From Pseudomonas asplenii (GTDB taxonomy: Bacteria; Pseudomonadota; Gammaproteobacteria; Pseudomonadales; Pseudomonadaceae): 64,000 nt of DNA. The stretch spans positions 6,386,001 to 6,450,000 of the forward strand of contig NZ_LT629777.1 of the NCBI RefSeq assembly GCF_900105475.1. The letters are read 5' to 3'. The notes below the pieces were generated by a model, which searched no databases, was not told the DNA's origin, and saw only the letters and a program-made list of their open reading frames with translations. The position numbers were made by a program, and so were the translations under genes. Shown piece after piece: positions 37,089 through 47,951 of this stretch (position 1 is the first letter of the stretch; every line of letters begins with the position of its first letter).

Positions 37089-38074
37089 TGTTCGGCCTGT
37101 GGAAAACCTGGAAGGCCCTGGAAGCCAAGGGCATCATGGGGATCAACCGGCGTAACGCCGACTATGTGCTCAAGTACAACAAGCGCAGCCTGTATCCGAT
37201 CGTCGATGACAAGATCATCACCAAGGAACGAGCGATTGCCGCCGGTATCCACGTACCGGAAATGTACGGGGTGATTTCCACCGAAAAGGACATCGACAAG
37301 CTCGGCGAGATCATCGGTGGACGCAGCGACTTCGTCATCAAGCCGGCCCAAGGCGCTGGCGGCGACGGTATCCTGGTGATCGCCGACCGCTTCGAGGGGC
37401 GTTATCGGACCATTTCCGGACGAATCATCAGCCATGAGGAAATCGAGCATCAGGTGTCCAGCATCCTCACCGGACTCTACTCCCTGGGTGGCCACCGCGA
37501 CCGCGCGCTGATCGAATACCGGGTGACCCCCGACCAGATCTTCAAGAGCATCAGCTACGAAGGCGTACCGGATATCCGCATCATCGTGCTGATGGGCTAC
37601 CCCGTCATGGCCATGCTCCGGCTGCCAACCCGTCAGTCCAGCGGCAAGGCCAACCTGCACCAGGGCGCCATCGGCGTCGGCGTCGATCTGGCGACCGGCC
37701 TGACCCTGCGTGGCACCTGGCTGAACAACATCATCAGCAAGCACCCCGACACCACCAATGCAGTGGACGGCGTGCAACTGCCCAATTGGGACGGTTTCAT
37801 GAAGCTGGCCGCTGGCTGCTACGAATTGTGCGGCCTGGGCTATATCGGCGTGGACATGGTGCTGGACCAGGACAAGGGCCCGCTGATCCTCGAACTCAAC
37901 GCCCGTCCGGGGCTGAACATCCAGATCGCCAACGACTGCGGCCTGACCACGCGCGCCCAGGCGGTGGAGGCGCACCTGGAGGAGCTGGCGGCAGCCGGCA
38001 TCAGCGAAACCGCGGAGGAGCGGGTGCGTTATGTCCAGGGTCTGTTCGGTCACGTAGCTCCGCACAATATCTGA
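37088..38074 (+). CDS. ATP-grasp ligase (RimK-like, alpha-L-glutamate ligase type)
   Basis: A 328-residue ATP-grasp enzyme. Motifs include FVIKPAQGAGGDGILVI (nucleotide-binding lysine and glycine-rich loop, about 80-96), the central ARTG-like stretch PDIRIIVLMGYPVMAMLRLP, and the metal-binding LILELNARPGLNIQIAN (about 265-282). Such enzymes join amino acids or small acids to peptides or proteins. Its link with a periplasmic protease and membrane protein points to a cell-envelope peptide modification. The acceptor is unknown. Confidence 0.85.
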   Translation: MFGLWKTWKALEAKGIMGINRRNADYVLKYNKRSLYPIVDDKIITKERAIAAGIHVPEMYGVISTEKDIDKLGEIIGGRSDFVIKPAQGAGGDGILVIADRFEGRYRTISGRIISHEEIEHQVSSILTGLYSLGGHRDRALIEYRVTPDQIFKSISYEGVPDIRIIVLMGYPVMAMLRLPTRQSSGKANLHQGAIGVGVDLATGLTLRGTWLNNIISKHPDTTNAVDGVQLPNWDGFMKLAAGCYELCGLGYIGVDMVLDQDKGPLILELNARPGLNIQIANDCGLTTRAQAVEAHLEELAAAGISETAEERVRYVQGLFGHVAPHNI

Positions 38075-38190
38075 CACCTGTGGAGGAGGCTTGTCGGGAC
38101 ATGGATATAACCACTACCGACATGCCTCTAGGAGCATTTCCTACAGGAGACTACAATCGCCTCCCCGCACCAAAGGCTGATCCGCTGCGC

Positions 38191-39534
<1,344 letters not shown>

Positions 39535-39558
39535 GCCCCACTGGCGTACCCGCCCCCT

Positions 39559-39592
39559 CCTGCAGGAGCCAGGCTTGCCGGCGAACAGGCCC
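39559..39592. repeat. Single REP-like element between pabB and cysH
   Basis: CCTGCAGGAGCCAGGCTTGC followed by CGGCGAACAGG matches the REP core seen elsewhere in the window. Confidence 0.55.
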
Positions 39593-39692
39593 CAACGCCT
39601 GGCCCACAACCCTGGCATCTCCCACAGGCAGGATTTTGTTACTATTGCCGCCAATATGAGCGCAAAGCGCCAATGACTGTAGGAACCGCCTG

Positions 39693-40427
39693 ATGAGTCA
39701 ATCGTTCGACGTCGCCGAACTCGCCGCGACATACGCCAACAAATCACCCCAGGACATCCTCAAGCTGGCCTTCTCCCAGTTTGGCGACGACCTGTGGATA
39801 TCTTTCAGCGGTGCCGAGGACGTGGTGCTGGTGGACATGGCCTGGAAACTGAACAAGAACGTCAAGGTGTTCAGCCTCGACACCGGCCGCCTGCACCCGG
39901 AAACCTATCGGTTCATCGAACAGGTCCGCGAGTTCTACAAGATCGATATCGAGCTGATTTCTCCCGACCACAGCCGGCTCGAATCCTTCGTCAAGGAAAA
40001 GGGCCTGTTCAGTTTCTACAGGGACGGTCATGGCGAATGCTGCGGCGTGCGCAAGATCGAACCGCTGCGGCGCAAGCTGTCCGACGTGACGGCCTGGGCC
40101 ACCGGCCAGCGGCGCGACCAGAGCCCGGGTACCCGCAGCCAGGTGGCGGCACTGGAAATCGACAGCGCCTTCTCGACCCCGGAACGCACCCTGTACAAGT
40201 TCAACCCATTGGCCCAGATGACCAGCGAAGAAGTCTGGAGCTACATCCGCATGCTCGAACTGCCCTACAACGGCCTGCATGAGCGCGGCTTCATCAGCAT
40301 CGGCTGCGAGCCCTGCACCCGCCCGGTGCTGCCGAACCAGCACGAGCGCGAAGGCCGCTGGTGGTGGGAGGAAGCGACGCAGAAAGAGTGCGGCCTGCAT
40401 GCCGGCAACCTGATCAGCAAAGGCTGA
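39693..40427 (+). CDS. cysH: Adenylyl-sulfate (APS) reductase
   Basis: A 244-residue reductase of the assimilatory sulfate pathway. It has the cysteine motifs [11 protein letters not shown] (about 112-122) and [10 protein letters not shown], which hold a 4Fe-4S cluster and mark APS rather than PAPS reductase. The catalytic ECGLH lies near the C-terminus. The PP-loop-like [17 protein letters not shown] lies near residue 30. It converges on cysB, the regulator of cysteine synthesis, across a strong terminator. Confidence 0.96.
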   Translation: MSQSFDVAELAATYANKSPQDILKLAFSQFGDDLWISFSGAEDVVLVDMAWKLNKNVKVFSLDTGRLHPETYRFIEQVREFYKIDIELISPDHSRLESFVKEKGLFSFYRDGHGECCGVRKIEPLRRKLSDVTAWATGQRRDQSPGTRSQVAALEIDSAFSTPERTLYKFNPLAQMTSEEVWSYIRMLELPYNGLHERGFISIGCEPCTRPVLPNQHEREGRWWWEEATQKECGLHAGNLISKG

Positions 40428-40450
40428 TCACACCGCCCGCCCCTGACAGG

Positions 40451-40495
40451 CAGACATGAAAAAGCCCCGAACACGTCGGGGCTTTTTCATGTCTG
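40451..40495. terminator. Bidirectional terminator between cysH and cysB
   Basis: A perfect 20-base inverted repeat (40451-40470 and 40476-40495) with loop ACACG contains AAAAAGCCCCGA and its complement. Both strands give a GC stem followed by a T tract, serving the convergent cysH and cysB. Confidence 0.92.
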
Positions 40496-40511
40496 CGCTT
40501 GCACCCGAAAA

Positions 40512-41495
<984 letters not shown>

Positions 41496-41596
41496 TCAAA
41501 GCAGGTAGACGCCACAGGCAGCAGCGGCGATATATAACTATATGGAAGGTTTGAAGAATAAATCTAGAACTTTTTATAAATCCTCTGAATTTCGCC

Positions 41597-42097
41597 TCAA
41601 CTGTCGTCATGCCGACGACGCTGCACCAACGGCACGAGGTAAACCGGCACCCGCGACAACTGCACGACCCGCGCCGCAGTACGACCCAGGTGTTCCTCAG
41701 CGCCGGAACCATGACTGTGACTTCCGACAATCAACAGATCGACGGCCAGCCGTTGCGCGTGAGCGAGAATGACCTGCGAAGGATCCCCCTGGATCACCTG
41801 GACCGACTGGATCACTGCCAGATCCTGCTGCCCATCTCCCAACTCCTCGCGAAAACTGTCCAATACCCGTTGCTCGATATTAGCCATCACGGTGTTAAGA
41901 CCCTGGCTGTGCAATTCGTTCAATGCCTGCTCGTCCAGATAGCTCTGCAACACCGACTCCGCGAACAGCCCCATCGGCTCCACGGCATGCACCACATGCA
42001 GGTCAGCCTTGAACGTTCGTGCCAGACCCAGTGCATGCTGCATGACGTAAGGTGCATACAACCCGAGGTCGGTGGCATACAGCATCGAACGAATCAT
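41597..42097 (-). CDS. Universal stress protein (UspA family)
   Basis: A 166-residue single-domain UspA protein. It starts MIRSMLYATDLGLYAPYVMQHALGLARTFKADLHVVHAVEP and has the nucleotide-binding-type GSHSHGSGAEEHLGRTAARVVQLSRVPVYLVP near the C-terminus. The glycine-serine loop is somewhat altered from the ATP-binding G2xG9xG(S/T) pattern but the core remains. Its place between cysB and a PanE-like gene is conserved in Pseudomonas. Specific role unknown. Confidence 0.88.
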   Translation of the reverse strand: MIRSMLYATDLGLYAPYVMQHALGLARTFKADLHVVHAVEPMGLFAESVLQSYLDEQALNELHSQGLNTVMANIEQRVLDSFREELGDGQQDLAVIQSVQVIQGDPSQVILAHAQRLAVDLLIVGSHSHGSGAEEHLGRTAARVVQLSRVPVYLVPLVQRRRHDDS

Positions 42098-42190
42098 GGG
42101 GCCTCCTCGATTACCAGAATGGCGGAGATGGATTGAGCTTAGCAGCGTGCCGGGCAGTGCGGCACCCTGCTGTCGGGCTGATCCGTAGCC

Positions 42191-43150
42191 TCAGGCATTG
42201 CTCGCGTCGATGAAACCCAGGGCCTGGTACAAGGCGCGAATCGTCGGCAACTCGCAGCCAGCCTCACGGGCAGCGGCCAGCGGGCAGGCGTACACCGCGT
42301 CCAGCTCGAGTGGCCGCTGGTGGACGAAATCGTGATACATGCTCGGCCAGTAGTCCGGCATCTTTTCCGTAATATTGAACAGATGCTCGGCATAGCCGGC
42401 CGGCAACACATGCCCACAGGCCTGCGCGCCCCGCACCACTTCGGCCATCAGCGTCTGGATCAGCTCGCGACTGCTGGCATCGCCCATCAGCGGTGTGGTA
42501 CTGGCCCGCAGCAACACCGACAGGCCGTTATAAGGCACGTTCCACACCAGCTTCTGCCAGCGGGCCTGCTGCAGGTTGGCCATGGCGTGGGACTCGATGC
42601 CGGCCTGACGGAACAACGCGGCGCCCTCTTCGACCAGCGCCTGCCGAGCGCTTTCATCATTGTGCAGCGGACCACTGTGATAACCGATATTCACCGCGCC
42701 CAGCGCCTGGTGCACGACCACTCCGGGGCCACGGCGATGTACACAGATGAAACACAACCCACCGAGCAGATGCAGCGAGTCGGGCAGCAACGGGCGCAAC
42801 GCCTCTTCAACCTCCAGGCCATTCTGCAGTAACAGCACCTTGGCGCCGGGTGCCGCAGCCCTGGCGATCAACGGCGCAAGATCGGCATTGGCGGTGGTCT
42901 TGGTACCCACCAGCAACCAGTCGCAGGGGGGCATGTCCTCGGCCGAGACATAAGCCTGGACCGGATTGAGGTGCAGTTGGCCGTGGACGGCACTGTCGAT
43001 ATGCAGCCCGTCGTCGGCCACCGCGCGAAACTCGCTACGCAATAGAAAGTGCACGTCGAACCCGGCACGCGCCAGCATCACCCCATAGAAGCCGCCGATC
43101 GCGCCGGTGCCGATAATGCCGATACGCGGCCTGTTGGTTGAAACGGTCAT
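42191..43150 (-). CDS. Ketopantoate reductase-family oxidoreductase
   Basis: A 319-residue ApbA/PanE-family enzyme. The NADPH-binding loop is GIIGTGAIGGFYGVMLARAG near the N-terminus, and the C-terminal helical domain includes the catalytic-type lysine in WQKLVWNVPYNGLSVLL. This gives 2-dehydropantoate 2-reductase or a relative that reduces other 2-keto acids. Pseudomonads carry several paralogues, so involvement in pantothenate synthesis is not certain and no symbol is given. Confidence 0.82.
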   Translation of the reverse strand: MTVSTNRPRIGIIGTGAIGGFYGVMLARAGFDVHFLLRSEFRAVADDGLHIDSAVHGQLHLNPVQAYVSAEDMPPCDWLLVGTKTTANADLAPLIARAAAPGAKVLLLQNGLEVEEALRPLLPDSLHLLGGLCFICVHRRGPGVVVHQALGAVNIGYHSGPLHNDESARQALVEEGAALFRQAGIESHAMANLQQARWQKLVWNVPYNGLSVLLRASTTPLMGDASSRELIQTLMAEVVRGAQACGHVLPAGYAEHLFNITEKMPDYWPSMYHDFVHQRPLELDAVYACPLAAAREAGCELPTIRALYQALGFIDASNA

Positions 43151-43458
43151 GGCAATTCCTCGGGAATACGCGCCAGGGTCTGCCGCAAGCCTGCAGGCCT
43201 GACGGAACGGCTCGGCCCTGCGGATGCGTACTCCGGGCCCAGACTAGCCCGCATGTTACTCCGGCCTGGCGCCTGAAGCGCAAGCAGGTATTTGCGCTGG
43301 CTGTCACCGTCACCAGAGCCTTGTCGGATTAAACAGTTCTCTGCCCATTGCCCGGCCACGGCCTAACGCGCTAAGGTTCGGCTCCCCGACACGCTCATAT
43401 CGCTGTGCTCCGCCGCGCGGGGCTGGCGACCGGCACCCGTGACCTGACGAGTAACACG
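43151..43458. other. Intergenic region between panE-like gene and DAHP synthase
   Basis: About 300 bases separate the two divergent genes. No convincing gene, terminator or structured RNA was seen. It presumably carries both promoters. Confidence 0.5.
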
Positions 43459-44535
43459 ATGGCTGATTTACCGATCAACGACCTTAACGTCGCCTCCAAC
43501 GAGACACTGATCACGCCTGATCAGCTCAAGCGTGACATTCCCCTGAGCGAGGCTGCCCTGCGCACCGTCACCCGGGGCCGCGAGGTGATTCGCAACATTC
43601 TCGATGGCAAGGACCATCGCCTGTTCGTCGTCATCGGGCCCTGCTCGATCCACGACATCAAGGCCGCCCACGAATATGCCGAACGCCTCAAGGTGCTCGC
43701 GGCCGAGGTGTCAGACAGCCTGTACCTGGTCATGCGCGTGTATTTCGAGAAGCCGCGGACCACGGTCGGCTGGAAAGGCCTGATCAACGACCCGTACCTG
43801 GATGACTCGTTCAAGATCCAGGATGGCCTGCACATCGGTCGTCAACTGCTGCTGGACCTGGCCGAGATGGGCCTGCCCACCGCGACCGAAGCCCTCGACC
43901 CGATCTCGCCGCAATACCTGCAGGACCTGATCAGTTGGTCGGCCATTGGCGCGCGCACCACCGAATCCCAGACCCACCGCGAAATGGCCTCCGGTCTGTC
44001 CTCGGCGGTCGGTTTCAAGAACGGCACCGACGGCGGCCTGACCGTGGCGATCAACGCCCTGCAGTCAGTCTCCAAGCCGCACCGTTTCCTCGGCATCAAC
44101 CAGGAAGGCGGCGTCTCGATCGTCACCACCAAGGGCAACGCCTACGGTCATGTGGTGCTGCGTGGCGGCAACGGCAAGCCCAACTATGACTCGGTGAGCG
44201 TTGCGCTCTGCGAACAGGCGCTGAGCAAGGCCGGGATCCAGAACAACATCATGGTCGACTGCAGCCACGCCAACTCCAACAAGGACCCGGCGCTGCAACC
44301 CCTGGTCATGGAGAACGTCGCCAACCAGATCCTCGAAGGCAACCAGTCGATCATCGGCCTGATGGTCGAAAGCCATCTGAACTGGGGTTGCCAGTCGATT
44401 CCGAAAGATCTCGCCGACCTGCAATACGGCGTGTCGATCACCGACGCCTGCATCGACTGGGAGAGCACCGAGAAAACCTTGCGCAGCATGCATGCCAAGC
44501 TCAAGGATGTCCTGCCCAAGCGTGGCCGCAACTGA
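43459..44535 (+). CDS. aroF: 3-deoxy-7-phosphoheptulonate (DAHP) synthase, class I
   Basis: A 358-residue type I DAHP synthase, the first enzyme of the shikimate pathway. Signatures include FVVIGPCSIHDIKAAHEYAERL, the Cys of GPCS as metal ligand, RVYFEKPRTTVGWKGLINDPYLDDSF, and MVDCSHANSNKDP. The start at 43459 (MADLPINDLNVASNETL) gives the family N-terminus; the frame extends 18 codons upstream. Feedback type (Tyr, Phe or Trp) cannot be fixed from sequence alone, so the symbol is tentative. Confidence 0.93.
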   Translation: MADLPINDLNVASNETLITPDQLKRDIPLSEAALRTVTRGREVIRNILDGKDHRLFVVIGPCSIHDIKAAHEYAERLKVLAAEVSDSLYLVMRVYFEKPRTTVGWKGLINDPYLDDSFKIQDGLHIGRQLLLDLAEMGLPTATEALDPISPQYLQDLISWSAIGARTTESQTHREMASGLSSAVGFKNGTDGGLTVAINALQSVSKPHRFLGINQEGGVSIVTTKGNAYGHVVLRGGNGKPNYDSVSVALCEQALSKAGIQNNIMVDCSHANSNKDPALQPLVMENVANQILEGNQSIIGLMVESHLNWGCQSIPKDLADLQYGVSITDACIDWESTEKTLRSMHAKLKDVLPKRGRN

Positions 44536-44560
44536 TATAGCGCAGCCACTGCAGGCAAAT

Positions 44561-44589
44561 AAAAACGCCGGGCAATGCCCGGCGTTTTT
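44561..44589. terminator. Bidirectional terminator after DAHP synthase
   Basis: AAAAACGCCGGGC-AAT-GCCCGGCGTTTTT is a perfect 13-base inverted repeat with A/T tracts, between the convergent DAHP synthase and acetyltransferase genes. Confidence 0.93.
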
Positions 44590-44606
44590 ACAGGTGTTCG
44601 ATGGAC

Positions 44607-44888
44607 TCAGGTCTTCGCGGCGTGCCGCTGATGCCGCTCCATGTAGCGTTCCACATAAGAGCAGGAAGGGATGACCGTGTAGCCCATGCGTTCGGCGTAC
44701 TCCAGCGCCTGTTCCGTCAGCGCTGCCGCTATGCCACGGCCGCGCAACGCGTTGGGCACGAACGTGCGGTAGATATCCAGGGTCTGCTTACCCAGATCCA
44801 TATAGGTCAGGTAGGCACGATGACCGTCCACATTGGTCTCGAACTGATGACCAGCCTGGTCATGGTGGATGGACAACGCCTCGCTCAT
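44607..44888 (-). CDS. Small GNAT-fold N-acetyltransferase (YjdJ type)
   Basis: A 93-residue single-domain acetyltransferase of the short NAT_SF type. It has the acetyl-CoA pattern VPNALRGRGIAAALTEQALEYAERMGYTVIPSCSYVERYMERH; RGRGIA is the pyrophosphate loop. The start is ATG 44888, preceded by GAGGAG. The acceptor substrate is unknown. Confidence 0.82.
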   Translation of the reverse strand: MSEALSIHHDQAGHQFETNVDGHRAYLTYMDLGKQTLDIYRTFVPNALRGRGIAAALTEQALEYAERMGYTVIPSCSYVERYMERHQRHAAKT

Positions 44889-45530
44889 CACTACTCCTCG
44901 CGGGTCTTGGTATTCGACCCTACCTTACCGATGTTTATCCGGCGAAGGAACCTCTACGCCACCCCGTGCCTGTTTGGACAACGAGAAAAGCCGACCGCTC
45001 CCTGAACACACGAGCACGTATCAAATAGTAGGCACCCTTGGCGAAAATGCTCAAGGCACGCTCGTCACGTCAGCCAGCGCCGTTCGGATCATAGCGCGGG
45101 CCAACAAGCCCTTGCGGGTGAAAACCTGAACGCGGCCTGAAACATTGCCGGAATGTCATGTTCTATGACGCAAGCTTGCGGTTAAAGTCACTTTTCAAGT
45201 AGCGAAAGGTACTCCCCGCCACATCGACAGTAGAGAACAAGAGTCACTCGCTGCAGTTAGAACGACTCGTGGAGACAAACCGGACCTTGCCATCACTAGC
45301 ATATCAGGCCGGTTCAAAATCGCACAAAGCGCTCGGAACGAGCGTTACAGCTGCATATTTTTTATACAGCGCCATGAAAAGTTAGCTGAAAAACATTCTG
45401 TACCAAGAATTTTTTTTGCTTCTTGCGCAACGTCAGTTTACTTACTACAAGTAATGGGTAGTATGTACGCCGACTATTTCCTCACTCTGGGGTTATGGTC
45501 ATTACTAGAAAGTCCTTGAAGGGGAACACG
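44889..45530. promoter_or_regulatory. Long non-coding region upstream of oprI
   Basis: About 640 bases without a convincing gene. The first half is ordinary GC-rich sequence. The last 200 bases are strongly AT-rich, with T runs around 45358-45366 and 45410-45418. A promoter such as TTTACT-16-TAGTAT lies near 45436-45463. The long AT-rich upstream DNA suits a very highly expressed lipoprotein gene. The promoter call is tentative. Confidence 0.4.
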
Positions 45531-45782
45531 ATGAACAACGTTCTGAAATTCTCTGCTCTGGCCCTGGCCGCAGTTCTGGCTACCGGTTGCAGCAGCGTAT
45601 CCAAAGAAACCGAAGCTCGTCTGACTGCTACCGAAGACGCAGCTGCTCGTGCTCAGGCTCGTGCTGACGAAGCCTACCGCAAAGCTGATGAAGCTCTGGC
45701 TGCTGCTCAAAAAGCACAACAGACTGCTGACGAAGCTAACGAGCGCGCTCTGCGTATGCTGGAAAAAGCAAGCCGCAAGTAA
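45531..45782 (+). CDS. oprI: OprI major outer membrane lipoprotein (Lpp-like)
   Basis: An 83-residue lipoprotein. Residues 1-19 are a signal with lipobox ATGC, giving a lipid-modified cysteine at 20 ([12 protein letters not shown]). The mature part is an alpha-helical coiled coil rich in Ala, Glu and Lys ([24 protein letters not shown]), ending with lysine. It anchors the outer membrane to peptidoglycan. A GAAGGGG site precedes the ATG. Codon use is biased to the GCT/CGT type of highly expressed genes, and a strong terminator follows. Confidence 0.97.
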   Translation: MNNVLKFSALALAAVLATGCSSVSKETEARLTATEDAAARAQARADEAYRKADEALAAAQKAQQTADEANERALRMLEKASRK

Positions 45783-45804
45783 TAGTCCCTCGGGGCTGTT
45801 ATCA

Positions 45805-45834
45805 AGCCGATCCATTCTTGGATCGGCTTTTTTG
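45805..45834 (+). terminator. oprI terminator
   Basis: AAGCCGATCC-ATTCTT-GGATCGGCTT followed by TTTT is a strong intrinsic terminator 23 bases after the oprI stop. Confidence 0.92.
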
Positions 45835-45861
45835 TGCCCGCACGCTTTGTGCTCGGGCATG

Positions 45862-45895
45862 AAAAACCCGCCTGAAGCGCAAGGCCCAGGCGGGT
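45862..45895 (-). terminator. Terminator of the L,D-transpeptidase gene
   Basis: On the minus strand CCCGCCTG pairs with CAGGCGGG across about 12 bases and is followed by TTTTTC, 14 bases after the transpeptidase stop. Confidence 0.85.
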
Positions 45896-45908
45896 CGTTC
45901 GAAGCCTT

Positions 45909-46877
45909 TTACTGCTGCAAGTCGATCGGAGCGTTCGACGCCACCGGCGCCGTACCCGGCACGGCGATTTCGGTCGGCAGCCCATCTTCGGCCGCGACCA
46001 CGTCGCGCACTTCGTCCCAGTTCACCCGCAGGTTCTTGGCCAGGTCGTCACGCTTGAGCAGGGCGTTGATCACCGCCGTATGCTTGTCGACCACCGAAGG
46101 GTTGCCGTTGTCATCCAGCGGCGTATGCGCCTCCAGGTAGACCTTGCCGCCACTGATACCGAACTTGTACGCCTCGTTGATGATCCGTACCGAGGTGCCG
46201 ACCGGCACCATGCCGGCCATTTCCAGCACGTTGTTGTTGAACATGCGGAAGCAGCCATGGCTGGTACGGGTACCGATACCGAATTTCATGTTCGAACCGT
46301 GGATCAGGTAACCCGGAGTGCCCAGGGTGAACTTGAACGGTCCCAGCGGGTTGTCCGGGCCGGCCGGCACCACATTGGGCAGCGGATCGCCGTTGGCGGC
46401 GTGCTCGGCCTTGATCGAGGCCGGCGGCGTCCATGTCGGGTTCGGCGTCTTGGCGATGATGGTGGTGTGGGCGATCGGCGATCCCCAGCCCTCGCGCCCG
46501 ATACCCAGCGGGAAGGTGTAGACCACGTTACGGCCCTTGGGGAAGTAGTACAGGCGATATTCGGCCAGGTTGATCACGATCCCTTCGCGCGGTCCCGGCG
46601 GCAGGATGAAACGGGTCGGCAAGACCACATCGGTACCCGCGCCCGGCAACCAGGCATCGACACCCGGGTTGGCCGCGACCATCTCCGAGTACCCCAGGTC
46701 GTAGGTGGTACCCAGGTCGGCAAAGGTGTCTTCATACTTGGCCTTGATCACCTGAACCTGGCCGACGATATCCTCGCCCGGCGGCGGCAATGGCAATTCC
46801 AGCGCGGAAACGGGACCCGCCGCACACAGTGCGGCAATGGACAGGCAACGGGTAACGGCAGGAAAGCGCGACAGCAT
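45909..46877 (-). CDS. Exported L,D-transpeptidase (YkuD domain)
   Basis: A 322-residue protein with a signal peptide (about 1-26, ending PVSALE). A LysM-like segment follows (KAKYEDTFADLGTTYDLGYSEMVAANPGVD), then a YkuD catalytic domain. The active-site motif is IHGSNMKFGIGTRTSHGCFRMFNNN, with the catalytic cysteine in SHGCFR. Such enzymes make 3-3 peptidoglycan crosslinks or attach Lpp-type lipoproteins; being next to oprI makes OprI attachment an attractive role. The start at 46877 has AAGGA eight bases upstream, unlike longer options. Confidence 0.92.
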   Translation of the reverse strand: MLSRFPAVTRCLSIAALCAAGPVSALELPLPPPGEDIVGQVQVIKAKYEDTFADLGTTYDLGYSEMVAANPGVDAWLPGAGTDVVLPTRFILPPGPREGIVINLAEYRLYYFPKGRNVVYTFPLGIGREGWGSPIAHTTIIAKTPNPTWTPPASIKAEHAANGDPLPNVVPAGPDNPLGPFKFTLGTPGYLIHGSNMKFGIGTRTSHGCFRMFNNNVLEMAGMVPVGTSVRIINEAYKFGISGGKVYLEAHTPLDDNGNPSVVDKHTAVINALLKRDDLAKNLRVNWDEVRDVVAAEDGLPTEIAVPGTAPVASNAPIDLQQ

Positions 46878-46986
46878 CCGGGAAATCCTTCGCATGATCA
46901 ACGGAGAAATTAAAGCGAGATTGTACACCTGCCGAAGGCCGCCCGGCAGGACATTGGCGACGCTTCAGCTGGCAGACAGGCAGGTT

Positions 46987-47280
46987 TTACAGTTCGAAAC
47001 GCAATTCCGGCCAGATCGGCGGCGTACCGCGCTTCTGGGATTCGAGAATCGCCCGGCACAAGGGGCACAGACGCTGGTCGCGGAAGATCGACTTGTCCAC
47101 CCCCGACCAACGCGGCTGCGCCGGCAGCAGCGTGCCGCAGAGCGTGCGATCGGCGGAGCCACCCAGTTCCAACTGACGCGCGACCAGATGCACCCGCACT
47201 TCCTGGCAGGCGAACAGATCCAGCTGCTCGTCGGGCTCGATCAGTTGATAGGCAAAAAGGGACCAGGCGGGACGCTGCAT
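46987..47280 (-). CDS. Conserved small protein of unknown function
   Basis: A 97-residue protein without signal peptide or membrane segment. It has a CPLC motif near residue 72 (DQRLCPLCRAIL) and single upstream cysteines (FACQEV, RTLCGTL), which together could bind a metal. An equivalent small gene seems to lie here, between the transpeptidase and tesA, in other Pseudomonas. I do not recognise a domain and no function is proposed. Confidence 0.65.
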   Translation of the reverse strand: MQRPAWSLFAYQLIEPDEQLDLFACQEVRVHLVARQLELGGSADRTLCGTLLPAQPRWSGVDKSIFRDQRLCPLCRAILESQKRGTPPIWPELRFEL

Positions 47281-47335
47281 CGGGGGCTCCAGACAGGGGG
47301 CGCCACCTTAGCCGAAAAACCGCCGCTTAAAAAGC

Positions 47336-47941
47336 TCAAAGCAGCGGTTTCAGGGTCGGCCAGACGTTATTGAGCAACTTGTCCTGACCAGCGGGCCCCG
47401 GGTGAATCCCGTCGGCTTGCATCAGCTCCGGGTGGCCGCCCACGCCTTCAAGAAAAAACGGCACCAGCGCGACGTTTTTCTCCTCGGCCAGGGCCGGGTA
47501 AACCTCGGCGAAGGCCTTGGTATAACGAGCACCGTAGTTGGGTGGCAATTGCATGCCGAGCAAGAGGACCTTGGCACCGCTGGCGCGGGCGTTGTCGATC
47601 ATCGATGCAAGATTTTGTTTCAATTGCGTCGGCAGTTGTCCACGCAGGCCATCGTTGCCGCCCAGCTCGATGATCACCAGCTCAGGCTTGTGCTCTGCAA
47701 GCAGCGCCGGCAGCCGCGCCTGGCCGCCCGCGCTGGTGTCGCCGCTGATCGAGGCATTGACCACCTGGTCCTTGAAACCTTCGTCCCTGAGGCGTTTCTC
47801 CAGCAATGCCACCCAACCGACACGGGTATCCAGGCCGAAAGCAGCGCTGATACTATCGCCAACGATCAGGACCGTGCCCGCCGCCGCATTCTGAGCCATG
47901 CACATCAAGGCCAGGCCGGCACTCAAAAACCAAACTCGCAT
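47336..47941 (-). CDS. tesA: TesA multifunctional acyl-CoA thioesterase/lysophospholipase
   Basis: A 201-residue periplasmic SGNH hydrolase. Residues 1-21 form a signal peptide (ending AQNAAAG). Block I VLIVGDSISAAFGL holds the nucleophile serine, block III is IIELGGNDGLRGQ, and the C-terminal DGIHP supplies the catalytic Asp and His. The open frame continues far upstream, but the ATG at 47941 gives the signal peptide and avoids the divergent ABC gene. In E. coli tesA is likewise divergent from ybbA-ybbP. Confidence 0.95.
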   Translation of the reverse strand: MRVWFLSAGLALMCMAQNAAAGTVLIVGDSISAAFGLDTRVGWVALLEKRLRDEGFKDQVVNASISGDTSAGGQARLPALLAEHKPELVIIELGGNDGLRGQLPTQLKQNLASMIDNARASGAKVLLLGMQLPPNYGARYTKAFAEVYPALAEEKNVALVPFFLEGVGGHPELMQADGIHPGPAGQDKLLNNVWPTLKPLL

Positions 47942-47951
47942 CGGATTCTCC

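Noticed and set aside
44869..45129. Plus-strand frame of 86 codons upstream of oprI
   Set aside because: No ribosome site, no recognisable pattern, and codon use unlike its neighbours.
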